This document shows, one piece after another, positions 53,026 through 61,295 of a DNA stretch of 64,000 nucleotides. The translations under genes and the position numbers were made by a program. Positions within the stretch are counted from its first letter, which is position 1, and each line of letters opens with the position of its first letter. A model generated the notes under the pieces. The model was not told where the DNA came from. It saw only the letters and a program-made list of their open reading frames with translations, and ran no database searches. This DNA is from PHAA01 sp040217755 (GTDB lineage Bacteria > Bacillota > Syntrophomonadia > Syntrophomonadales > Syntrophomonadaceae): assembly GCA_040217755.1 (NCBI GenBank), contig JBEHWJ010000002.1, forward strand, positions 46,280 to 110,279, in the 5' to 3' direction.

Positions 53026-53475
53026 GTGCGGGCGATTGTGCAAAGAAGCAGGTACAGCCGGGTGATGGTCGATCAGAGCGAGATATCGCACATAGACAAG
53101 GGATTAATGGTACTGCTGGGCATAAAAAAGGGCGACCAGGAGAGCGATGCCGATTATCTGATGGACAAGATCATAAACCTGCGGATATTCGAGGATGGGG
53201 CGGGCAAGATGAACCGTTCGCTCCTGGAAGCAGGGGGGGCGGTATTGATGGTCAGCCAATTCACTTTATATGGGGATGCACGCAAAGGAAGGCGGCCCAG
53301 TTTCACCGAGGCAGAAGAGCCGCTCAAGGCGGAGGCCCTTTGCGTTTATTGTACTGATTACCTGCGTGACCGGGGAATCGATGTCGCGACCGGGGTGTTC
53401 AGGGCGGACATGTTGGTGACTATTGAGAATGACGGCCCGGTTACCATTCTGCTGGATAGTGAAAGGAATTTCTAA
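53026..53475 (+). CDS. dtd: D-aminoacyl-tRNA deacylase
   Basis: 149 residues. It removes D-amino acids (and glycine from tRNA-Ala) by a chiral pocket. The motifs SQFTLYGD and NDGPVTILLDS (Gly-Pro) are both present. GTG start only 3 nt after the preceding stop. Confidence 0.96.
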   Translation: MRAIVQRSRYSRVMVDQSEISHIDKGLMVLLGIKKGDQESDADYLMDKIINLRIFEDGAGKMNRSLLEAGGAVLMVSQFTLYGDARKGRRPSFTEAEEPLKAEALCVYCTDYLRDRGIDVATGVFRADMLVTIENDGPVTILLDSERNF

Positions 53476-53633
53476 GCCAGGCAGAATCAATCTCAGGCTC
53501 GTCCCGCCGGGGCGGGCTTCTATTTGCAGCCATGGCTGTATTTGATAGCGAATCAATCCTTAATCCAGCCTTCGGCAACTCCTGCCCTAAGCATTGGCAG
53601 TCCCATTCCCCGGGTTATTGCAGCCGGGCGATG

Positions 53634-53642
53634 TGGTATAAT
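53634..53642 (+). promoter_or_regulatory. Extended -10 promoter of the DHH-CBS-CCA gene
   Basis: TGGTATAAT (extended -10, TGnTATAAT) 29 nt before the GTG. The -35 region is weak, as is usual for extended -10 promoters. Confidence 0.55.
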
Positions 53643-53670
53643 TCAAGGACCATCGATAAGGAGACAGGCT

Positions 53671-56307
53671 GTGGAAATAATCACCTCGCACAATGCTTTG
53701 GATTTTGACGGATTGGCCAGCATGGTGGCCGCCAGCAAACTATATCCGGGTGCGATTATGGTGATACCTGGCACCATGCCTGGAAAGATCAAGCAGTTCA
53801 TGGCTCTATATAAGGACGTTCTGGATTTGAGAATACCTCGTGAGCTCGAGTTATCCAGGATTACCAGGGTCATCATGGTTGATACCGCCAGCCCCAGGAG
53901 GCTGGCCCAATTGGAGCCGCTCCATAAAAACCGGAAGATCGATTTTCATGTTTATGATCACCATCCCCCGCAAAAGGGCGACATTGCCGGCAGTATAACC
54001 GAGGTGCATGCTACCGGAGCCACCACTACCATTATGGTCGAAAAGATAATAGCGGATGGCTTGGAAATAACTCCTTTCGAAGCTACCATACTGGCCCTGG
54101 GCATATATGAGGATACAGGCAGCCTTCTGTTCCCCGGCACCACCGAGCGGGATGCCCGGGCGGTTGCTTTCCTGCTGCAAAAAAAGGCCAATTTGAAGAT
54201 TGTAGCGAGTTTTATGGATGCACCTATTTCCGACCAACAGCGCAAAATATTGCAGAGTCTGATCGAGAATACCGAGTCGTACCATATAAACGGCTTGGAT
54301 ATCACCCTGGCGATTCACCAGGGTAAGACGTTTATCCCCGGACTCGACCTGTTGGCTTATCGTATTTTCAAAATGGAAGAATGCGATGCGATTTTTGTGA
54401 TTGCCCAAATGCAAGGCAAAGTGTACGTAATCGCCCGCAGCGGCAGCAGCAACCTCAAGGTAAACGAGATTCTCACCCCATTGGGGGGCAGCGGTCATGA
54501 GCGGGCGGCTTCAGCGATGATTCGCGGCAAGGATACCGGGGAAGTGACCGACATTATATTGAAAGAGATCAGGGCCAGGATCACCCCCCCCATAGTTGCC
54601 CGGGACATAATGTCGACACCAGTCAAGACCATCGATCTGTACCGCACCATGGAGGAGGCCGGGCGCTTATTGCTTAGATACGGTCACACCGGTATGCCGG
54701 TCGTCGATGGCGATGTAGTGGTGGGGGTAATATCCAGGCGGGACGCCGACAAGGCGGTTATGCATAACCTTGGCCATGCCCCGGTCAAAGGCTTCATGAC
54801 TTCCAAGGTCATAACCGTGGCCCCGGATACGCCGCTCAGCGAGATTCAGAAGATGGTGGTAGAGTACGATGTGGGGAGGCTTCCGGTAGTCGATCGGGGA
54901 TGCCTGGTGGGGATAGTATCCCGCACTGATATTTTACGTATACTGCATGGGGAGGATTATCCTGAAGATCATACCTTGCTTTTTTCTCAAGCTGAAACCG
55001 ACCCGGAAAATATCCGTAACCTCATGCAGGGTAAGCTGCCGGCGGACATATTCAATATCCTGGAGGCAGCCGGAGAGGTAGCCCGGGAACTGGAATATAA
55101 TGTGTACTGCGTGGGCGGATTCGTCCGGGATCTGTTCTTGAATGTACCCAACTTCGACGTGGACCTGGTGGTGGAAGGGGATGGGCGGCAGCTGGCCCGG
55201 CATCTGGCCGACAGACTGGGCGGCCGGGTCCGGGTGCATGACCGTTTTGCCACTGCCACCTTTATCTCCAACGAGGGGACCAAGATCGATGTGGCTACCG
55301 CCCGGACCGAATATTATGAGTTTCCGGCGGCCCTGCCGATGGTGGAGCGGTCCTCGATCAAGGAGGATATGTATCGCCGGGATTTTACCATAAATACCCT
55401 GGCCGTATGCCTTAATCCGGGTAGATTTGGCGAGCTGATAGATTATTTTGGGGGTCGCCGGGATATTCAAAAAAGATTGATAAGGATCCTGTACAACCTG
55501 AGCTTCGTCGAAGATCCCACCCGTATCTTAAGAGCCATCCGGTTCGAACAGAGATACAAATTTACCATTGAACTGGATACTCTTCGTTTTGCCCGGGACG
55601 CCATCAAAAGACGCATGTTGGGCAAGCTTTCCTATAAAAGGATTCTGCGCGAGCTGATCCTGATATTGAGTGAAAAGGATCCTATACCAGCTCTGATGAG
55701 GATGACCGAATCGGGGGTATGGACATATATTCTCCCCGAGGTCGATCTGGCGGCTTTGAGTACCACCCTGAAGCGTATCCCCATGGTGTTGGGCTGGTGG
55801 GAGGAACGGTATTACGGCCAGGAGATCAAGCCTTGGTTGGTCTACCTGCTGGTAATCTTCTCACCATTGGATACCGGCCAGCTGGCGGATGTACTTAATC
55901 GGTACCCATTAGACAGGTATGCTCAGCGTTGTGTGGAGGATTCGGTACGGGTTTCCCAAATAGCCGTCCAAATAACCGGCCAGACAGACCTCAAACCCAG
56001 CCAACTGGACTCCATGCTGGAGGGTTTGAATGTAGAAAATATGATATATCTCTTATTGCTCATCAAATCGGAAAATACCTGGGAAAACATCGTCCGCTTC
56101 TACGACCTCAAAGCCGAGGTCAAAGTCGAGATCAACGGACATGATCTCCAGGAGTTAGGCCTTAAAGCCGGGCCCATCTTCAAAACGATATTGGTTGATT
56201 TGTATGAAGCCAGATTGGACGGAAATATTAAGAACCGCGATGATGAAATTAAAATGGTAAAACAGTGGATAGACAAGGGGAGATTCCAAGATGCAATGGC
56301 TAATTGA
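53671..56307 (+). CDS. DHH-CBS-CBS-tRNA nucleotidyltransferase fusion (A-adding type)
   Basis: 878 residues. A DHH phosphoesterase part (ITSHNALDFDGLASMVAA, MVDTASPR, YDHHPPQKGDI; DHHA1-like segment GGSGHERAASAMI) covers about 1-300. Two CBS domains cover about 310-430 (ARDIMSTPVKTI; VKGFMTSKVITV). A class II nucleotidyltransferase follows (about 465-870) with VGGFVRDLFLNVPNFDVDLVVEGDG and RRDFTINTLAV. Such fusions occur in Firmicutes and Aquifex, where CCA addition is shared by two enzymes and this one adds the A. The GTG at 53671 follows AAGGAGA. The CBS pair may sense adenine nucleotides. Confidence 0.92.
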   Translation: MEIITSHNALDFDGLASMVAASKLYPGAIMVIPGTMPGKIKQFMALYKDVLDLRIPRELELSRITRVIMVDTASPRRLAQLEPLHKNRKIDFHVYDHHPPQKGDIAGSITEVHATGATTTIMVEKIIADGLEITPFEATILALGIYEDTGSLLFPGTTERDARAVAFLLQKKANLKIVASFMDAPISDQQRKILQSLIENTESYHINGLDITLAIHQGKTFIPGLDLLAYRIFKMEECDAIFVIAQMQGKVYVIARSGSSNLKVNEILTPLGGSGHERAASAMIRGKDTGEVTDIILKEIRARITPPIVARDIMSTPVKTIDLYRTMEEAGRLLLRYGHTGMPVVDGDVVVGVISRRDADKAVMHNLGHAPVKGFMTSKVITVAPDTPLSEIQKMVVEYDVGRLPVVDRGCLVGIVSRTDILRILHGEDYPEDHTLLFSQAETDPENIRNLMQGKLPADIFNILEAAGEVARELEYNVYCVGGFVRDLFLNVPNFDVDLVVEGDGRQLARHLADRLGGRVRVHDRFATATFISNEGTKIDVATARTEYYEFPAALPMVERSSIKEDMYRRDFTINTLAVCLNPGRFGELIDYFGGRRDIQKRLIRILYNLSFVEDPTRILRAIRFEQRYKFTIELDTLRFARDAIKRRMLGKLSYKRILRELILILSEKDPIPALMRMTESGVWTYILPEVDLAALSTTLKRIPMVLGWWEERYYGQEIKPWLVYLLVIFSPLDTGQLADVLNRYPLDRYAQRCVEDSVRVSQIAVQITGQTDLKPSQLDSMLEGLNVENMIYLLLLIKSENTWENIVRFYDLKAEVKVEINGHDLQELGLKAGPIFKTILVDLYEARLDGNIKNRDDEIKMVKQWIDKGRFQDAMAN

Positions 56308-56938
56308 CACACTGATGCAATGGCTAATTAAAACAATGGTCTGGTTGCCCGCGATCCTGATCGGGCTGACTTTCCATGAGTTTGCCCATGGAATGGCCGC
56401 TGACCGGTTGGGTGATTCCACCCCGGCCAGGCAGGGCCGTCTGACTTTAAACCCGCTGCCCCATATCGATTGGCTGGGCTTTCTGATGCTGTTGATATTC
56501 AAATTCGGGTGGGCCAAACCAGTCCAGGTAGATCCGCGCAATTTTAAGAACATCAGCCAGAAAACCGGGATGATGCTGGTTTCTCTGGCTGGGCCAGGCA
56601 TGAACATAATGCTGGCACTGCTCAGCATGGTGGCGCTCAAACTGCTGCTCCCCTGGCAGGGAGCCAGCTGGGCTTCCCTCATGATACCTCTGCTCGGGCC
56701 CCTGGTCCTTATAAACCTGATCCTGGCAGCTTTCAATCTGATACCGTTGCCGCCCCTGGATGGCTCCAAGATACTGGCCGGAGTTCTGCCTGATGCAGGA
56801 GCCCGGTGGTTGTATTCCCTGGAGCAGTATGGGCCCCTGGTCTTGTTGCTGCTGATCGTAACCAACACCGTGGGTAAACTCCTGTGGCCGCTGGTCAACT
56901 TCTTGTACGGCGTCCTCAATATGCTCGTGGCCCTGTAA
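56291..56938 (+). CDS. Site-2 protease family (M50) membrane protein
   Basis: 215 residues. The zinc motif HEFAH (GLTFHEFAHGMAADRLGD) sits in the first core helix, and NLIPLPPLDGSKIL supplies the third ligand. Six or so membrane helices. Rhomboid-like YwhC proteins of this family cleave unknown substrates inside the membrane. Overlaps the upstream gene by 17 bp; scpA follows, as in other Firmicutes. Confidence 0.92.
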   Translation: MQWLIDTLMQWLIKTMVWLPAILIGLTFHEFAHGMAADRLGDSTPARQGRLTLNPLPHIDWLGFLMLLIFKFGWAKPVQVDPRNFKNISQKTGMMLVSLAGPGMNIMLALLSMVALKLLLPWQGASWASLMIPLLGPLVLINLILAAFNLIPLPPLDGSKILAGVLPDAGARWLYSLEQYGPLVLLLLIVTNTVGKLLWPLVNFLYGVLNMLVAL

Positions 56939-56965
56939 ATTTAGGACTGGATAAGGATAACAAGG

Positions 56966-57682
56966 ATGAGTTACCTGGTCAACCTGGATAAGTTCTATGG
57001 CCCGTTGGACCTGTTGCTCTACCTGCTGGAGAGGGAAGAGATAGACATCTATGATATCCCCATAGCCCGGATCGCCGATCAATATATGGCTTATATCGAT
57101 AAAACCGGGAATGTTGATCTGGATAACATAGGGGATTTCCTCTCCATGGCTTCTTATTTGCTCAACCTAAAATCCAAAATGCTCCTGCCGGTTTTCATCG
57201 ACGAAGGGGGGCTGGATGAGGTTGAGGATCCGCGCGAGGAATTGGTGAACCGGATACTCGCCTACAAGCAGTACAAAATATTGGGGGAATGTCTGGCTGA
57301 CCGCTATGATGACGACAGCCGGCGCCTATTTTTCCGAAACGGTCACCCTGGGGCCGTTGATGCCGAAATAAGCACAAGTATCAAGGCTTTGTTAAGTGCT
57401 TGGCAATCGTTACTGAACAGAACCGTGGAGGAATCGGAATTCGACCTGCCCCAGGGTTTGGCTATCGCAGAGAAAATGGAGGAAATCATGAACAGGTTGG
57501 CTGTCCATGAAAGCCCGGTGGTGTTTTTTGATATGCTGGCCTCAACCACCCGGCGACGAGAGGTTGTGGTTTTCTTCCTGGCCCTGCTGGAACTGATTCG
57601 GCTTCAGAAGGTGGAGGCTCTCCAGTCTGATCAGTATGGCGACATTAAACTAACCATAAGGATGGCGGTGGAGAAGTGTTGA
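56966..57682 (+). CDS. scpA: Segregation and condensation protein ScpA
   Basis: 238 residues: kleisin of the SMC condensin. N-terminal YGPLDLLLYLLEREEIDIYDIPIARIADQY, then ASYLLNLKSKMLLP, and a C-terminal winged helix REVVVFFLALLELIRLQKV. Overlaps scpB by 7 bp. Confidence 0.96.
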   Translation: MSYLVNLDKFYGPLDLLLYLLEREEIDIYDIPIARIADQYMAYIDKTGNVDLDNIGDFLSMASYLLNLKSKMLLPVFIDEGGLDEVEDPREELVNRILAYKQYKILGECLADRYDDDSRRLFFRNGHPGAVDAEISTSIKALLSAWQSLLNRTVEESEFDLPQGLAIAEKMEEIMNRLAVHESPVVFFDMLASTTRRREVVVFFLALLELIRLQKVEALQSDQYGDIKLTIRMAVEKC

Positions 57683-58203
57683 TGCGGGCTGAGATCAAAG
57701 CTGCCATCGAAGCTGTGCTTTTCGCCAGCGGGGAGAGGGTTGCCGCCCGCGACCTTATGGATTTACTCCAACTGGGGGAGACTGACCTTGAGCAGATCAT
57801 CCAGGAGATGATGGAAGACTGCCATGATTGCGGTCGGGGCATCCAGATTCTGAAACTGGACGACGGTTACATCATGGCAACCAAGGCAGAGTACTCATCA
57901 GTAATAAGCCAATTGATCAAACCGGCCAGCCGCCGTCTATCACCAGCGGCCCTGGAAACCCTGGCGGTAATAGCCTATCGCCAGCCGGTCAGCAAAGTGG
58001 AAATAGAGCAGATTCGCGGTGTGAAAAGTGATCGGGTCCTGGCCAGCCTTTTGGAAAAGGGACTGATAAAGGAAGTGGGCCGTAAACCGGTTCCGGGAAG
58101 GCCGGTATTGTATGGTACCACCCATGAATTTCTCAAAGTGTTTTCCCTATCCAATTTGGAAGAATTGCCGCGGCCGGAAAATGAGGAGGAGAACCTGGGT
58201 TGA
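57676..58203 (+). CDS. scpB: Segregation and condensation protein ScpB
   Basis: 175 residues with two winged helices, ending in LETLAVIAYRQPVSKVEIEQIRGVKSDRVLASLLEKGLI and GRPVLYGTTHEFLKVF. It dimerises on ScpA. GTG 57676 or ATG 57682 could start it; both lie inside the scpA end. Confidence 0.96.
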   Translation: MLMRAEIKAAIEAVLFASGERVAARDLMDLLQLGETDLEQIIQEMMEDCHDCGRGIQILKLDDGYIMATKAEYSSVISQLIKPASRRLSPAALETLAVIAYRQPVSKVEIEQIRGVKSDRVLASLLEKGLIKEVGRKPVPGRPVLYGTTHEFLKVFSLSNLEELPRPENEEENLG

Positions 58204-58757
58204 CGGAAAAGTCATTGGAAGAACAGATAAAGATAAAGGCCCAACAAAACCGGAAATTAGCCAGGTACATGAGCAGTACCGAAGAATTGGTAGAGGAACA
58301 GATCCGCAAAGCCAGGGAACGGGGCGAATTTGACAACCTGGAAGGGACAGGCAAACCTATCGATCTATCGGAGAATCCTTTCGAACCACCAGAGATGCGG
58401 ATGGTCAACCGCATGCTGAAGAATAACGACTTCATCCCCTTCTGGATCCAACTGGGCAAGGATATCGACGCCGCTACCGATAAGATCTGGCGCGAGGTCG
58501 AACAATTCAAGCACTATTGCCAGGGTTTTGTGGCGGAACAACATACAACCCAAATGCTGGGCAGGTTTGGCAACCGCAAGAAACTGTTTTACCTGGAGAA
58601 AAGGAAACAATTCGAGAAACTGAAAAAGGACATTCTGAATTACAACCTGCATTGCCCCACCTTCCGTTTAGGCCGGGCCAATATCGAAGTGGACGATGAG
58701 ATGCTGAAGGTAATCACCTGCATCGAAGACGCCATAGAGAAGGCCAGGGAACAATAG
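58200..58757 (+). CDS. DUF1992 (DnaJC28-type conserved domain) protein
   Basis: 185 residues. The DUF1992 signature is clear at about 28-75: VEEQIRKARERGEFDNLEGTGKPI, then MVNRMLKNNDFIPFWIQLGKDI. Function unknown; no J domain. TTG start overlaps the scpB stop. A charged coiled region follows. Confidence 0.85.
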   Translation: MTEKSLEEQIKIKAQQNRKLARYMSSTEELVEEQIRKARERGEFDNLEGTGKPIDLSENPFEPPEMRMVNRMLKNNDFIPFWIQLGKDIDAATDKIWREVEQFKHYCQGFVAEQHTTQMLGRFGNRKKLFYLEKRKQFEKLKKDILNYNLHCPTFRLGRANIEVDDEMLKVITCIEDAIEKAREQ

Positions 58758-58781
58758 TCCCGTTGAATAAGCAAAATATGG

Positions 58782-59429
58782 ATGGGAATGATATGGAAAA
58801 ACGGGAGAATATATGTGATCTGGTCAATTGGTGCATTTATTCTTTTGGTGTTAATAATACTGCTCATAGGTTTTAAAGCGGAGCTGACCCTGACAGTCAG
58901 GGACGATCACCTCTGGCAGGGATTTCTGGTCAATATAGACTCGCGGTTTTTTCGAGTGCACCGCTGCTATGATCTTTCCGACCCCAGCCTGAATTTGCCC
59001 GAATCCAGTCTGCTTGCCCTTTATGAGAAAAAGAAGCCTGCCGGTACTGTCCCCCAAGACCCTCCTCAATCCGCCACCGGATCCCACAACCAGGCCAGCC
59101 GCCTGCGCCGATTCTGGCACCGGCAGGGGAAGCGGTGCCGCATATTTAGAGCCTTAAACGAAATAACCAGGATAGAGTGGACCAGTACGGTAGGGGGTCA
59201 GGATGCCTGCCAGGCCGCGCTTAACAGCGGTGCAGCCTGGGCATTGAAAGGCTGGCTCTTGGTTTGGTTAAGCACTTACTGCAAAATTGGGAAGGTGGCA
59301 ATCGATGTCCGCCCCAATTTTTCTACTACCGGCTTCATGAGTACAGCCAAATGCATATTAAAAATAAGATTGGCACAAATTATATTCATGAAAGCTTACT
59401 TATCAGCATTAAAGTCAGGCGGTGAATAA
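58782..59429 (+). CDS. DUF2953 membrane protein (YtfI-like)
   Basis: 215 residues: one N-terminal membrane helix (VIWSIGAFILLVLIILLIGF), a beta-rich domain, and the conserved end with IEWTSTVGGQDACQAALNSGAAWALKGWLL, typical of DUF2953. It stands directly before gerW (0 nt gap), as in Bacillus ytfI-ytfJ, which suggests a sporulation role. The start may be any of several nearby ATG codons. Confidence 0.85.
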   Translation: MGMIWKNGRIYVIWSIGAFILLVLIILLIGFKAELTLTVRDDHLWQGFLVNIDSRFFRVHRCYDLSDPSLNLPESSLLALYEKKKPAGTVPQDPPQSATGSHNQASRLRRFWHRQGKRCRIFRALNEITRIEWTSTVGGQDACQAALNSGAAWALKGWLLVWLSTYCKIGKVAIDVRPNFSTTGFMSTAKCILKIRLAQIIFMKAYLSALKSGGE

Positions 59430-59855
59430 ATGGATTTACAACAAGAACAACCCAGTCATCCGATTGAATCATTGATGAAGACGGCCATGCAGAGTATTAA
59501 AGAAATGGTAGATGTCAATACCGTGGTTGGAGATGCGGTGGAAACCAACGATGGCAGCGTCATAATCCCGATTTCCCAGGTGGCCTGCGGTTTTGCGGCG
59601 GGCGGGGGGGAGTATGAAGCCAGTTATGCCGGCAAAGGCAGCCCCCAGGAACTTCCTTTTGCGGGCGGCAGCGGAGCCGGGGTTTCGGTCAAACCCATCG
59701 GTTTTCTGGTGGTCAGAATGAATGATGTTCGCTTAATTTCAGTATCTGGTAATCCGTTGGCGGAGAGGGTGGTGGACGTAGCCCCCCAGATAATCGATAA
59801 GATAGAGAGTATCATGCAGAGGAGAGAGCAAAACAGGGCAGATAGTTTCCAATAG
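59430..59855 (+). CDS. gerW: Sporulation protein GerW/YtfJ
   Basis: 141 residues. HPIESLMKTAMQSIKEMVDVNTVVGDAVETNDG and IIPISQVACGFAAGGGEY are family hallmarks, with the PIGFLVVRMNDVRLISV end. In B. subtilis it is needed for normal spore germination. Last gene of the scpA-gerW run before a strong terminator. Confidence 0.94.
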   Translation: MDLQQEQPSHPIESLMKTAMQSIKEMVDVNTVVGDAVETNDGSVIIPISQVACGFAAGGGEYEASYAGKGSPQELPFAGGSGAGVSVKPIGFLVVRMNDVRLISVSGNPLAERVVDVAPQIIDKIESIMQRREQNRADSFQ

Positions 59856-59930
59856 GACCATTTTCCGAACCAGCCCAGGGACTTCAATTATTGACTGTAA
59901 AATGCATAGCCATCCTTGAACAGGAACAAG

Positions 59931-59960
59931 CAGTCCGGCCCCAGCCGGGCTGTTCTATTT
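59931..59960 (+). terminator. Terminator after gerW
   Basis: 9-bp stem CAGTCCGGC / GCCGGGCTG (one T-G pair), loop CCCA, tail TTCTATTT. Confidence 0.8.
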
Positions 59961-59981
59961 GCTTACCCGGGCTCATACCCT
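59954..59981 (+). promoter_or_regulatory. Possible sigma-E promoter of spmAB
   Basis: TCTATTT (59954-59960), 13-nt spacer, CATACCCT (59974-59981), which resembles the sigma-E pattern ATATT / CATACANT. Tentative. Confidence 0.35.
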
Positions 59982-60022
59982 TCTAAGAGAGTCGACCAAG
60001 GGACAAGTGGGAGGGATGAGGT

Positions 60023-60616
60023 ATGTTAAACGTTATCTGGCTTCTGCTTTTGACTTCTGGAATAATTGTGGCCGCCCTCAATGGACAAATAGAAGTAGTG
60101 ACGGGAGCAGCCCTGGATGCTGCTAAAAGTGCGGTACGAGTGTGTTTTGATCTCATCGGTGTCATGGCCATGTGGCTGGGAATCATGAAGATTGCCGAAA
60201 AAGCCGGTCTCATTCAAGGCCTGGCCGGTCTACTGGCCCCCGTGCTGCGGCGGCTGTTCCCCAGTGTGCCTCCCCGCGATCCAGCCATGGGAGCTATTAT
60301 ATTGAATCTCAGCGCCAACATGCTGGGGTTAGGTAACGCCGCCACTCCTTTCGGAATGAAAGCCATGCAGGAATTACAGCGACTCAATAAGAATCGGCCG
60401 GAGGCATCTGCGGCCATGTGTACTTTTATGGCCCTCAATACATCATGTATCACCCTGATTCCGGCCACCATAATCGGCATCAGATTGGCCTACGGTTCGG
60501 CCGACCCTACCGAGATAGTAGGGGCATGCATCTTCGCTACCAGCTGCGCCATGGTGGTGGCGGTTTCCCTTGACTATATGTTCAGAAGGCACAGCCGGTG
60601 GGGAGGTAGAAACTGA
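60023..60616 (+). CDS. spmA: Spore maturation protein A (nucleoside recognition fold)
   Basis: 197 residues, several membrane helices. GLGNAATPFGMKAMQELQ is the Gate/nucleoside recognition motif, followed by CTFMALNTSCITLIPATIIG. SpmA and SpmB promote spore core dehydration. TGATG overlap with spmB. Confidence 0.95.
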   Translation: MLNVIWLLLLTSGIIVAALNGQIEVVTGAALDAAKSAVRVCFDLIGVMAMWLGIMKIAEKAGLIQGLAGLLAPVLRRLFPSVPPRDPAMGAIILNLSANMLGLGNAATPFGMKAMQELQRLNKNRPEASAAMCTFMALNTSCITLIPATIIGIRLAYGSADPTEIVGACIFATSCAMVVAVSLDYMFRRHSRWGGRN

Positions 60617-61152
60617 TGCTGCAGGTTATCCTGAGCACCGTTTCGCGGTGGGCCATCCCCTTCCTGTTGCTGATTGTTCCTCTATATGGATTCTTTAAAA
60701 AGGTCCCGGTATATGAAACCTTTGTTGAGGGAGCGGAAGAGGGTTTCACCACCGCCATCAGGATTATACCCTTCCTGGTCGGCATGCTGGTGGCGATCTC
60801 GGTTTTCCGGGCGTCGGGTGCCATGGATTGCCTGGTCGCATTGATACAGCCGCTGATGGTTGCCCTTGGAGCCCCCCCGGATGTGTTGCCGCTGGCCATA
60901 ATGAGGCCGTTATCAGGCAGCGGGGCCCTGGGATTGGCGACCGAACTGATGAAGGTATACGGGCCGGATTCAATGATAGGGCGAATGGCATCCGTTATGC
61001 AGGGTACTACTGATACCACTTTTTTTGTGCTTACGGTCTATTTTGGATCGGTGGGGATCAAAAGATTCAAATATGCGGTCATTACCGGTCTGAGCGCAGA
61101 TATTACCGGGCTCTTGGCCTCGATCTATATTTGTAACGTGCTATTCCGGTAG
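60616..61152 (+). CDS. spmB: Spore maturation protein B
   Basis: 178 residues, membrane protein with EGAEEGFTTAIRIIPFLVGMLVAI, MRPLSGSGALGLATELM and GTTDTTFFVLTVYFGSVGI. It works with SpmA. Start ATG overlaps the spmA stop. Confidence 0.95.
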   Translation: MLQVILSTVSRWAIPFLLLIVPLYGFFKKVPVYETFVEGAEEGFTTAIRIIPFLVGMLVAISVFRASGAMDCLVALIQPLMVALGAPPDVLPLAIMRPLSGSGALGLATELMKVYGPDSMIGRMASVMQGTTDTTFFVLTVYFGSVGIKRFKYAVITGLSADITGLLASIYICNVLFR

Positions 61153-61196
61153 CTTGGCCGGAGTCTCTGGATTCAAGTTTAGGGGGGCGCATTGGC

Positions 61197-61224
61197 TGGA
61201 CACCATAATGCCCGGTAGTATAAG
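61197..61224 (+). promoter_or_regulatory. Candidate promoter of fhs
   Basis: TGGACA at 61197-61202, 16-nt spacer, TATAAG at 61219-61224, 72 nt before the start. Confidence 0.45.
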
Positions 61225-61295
61225 ATTAGCTATATGATTGCGTGGATTTTCACTCCAGATTGACAAAATCAGAAAAATAAAAACGAGGTGTTCAG

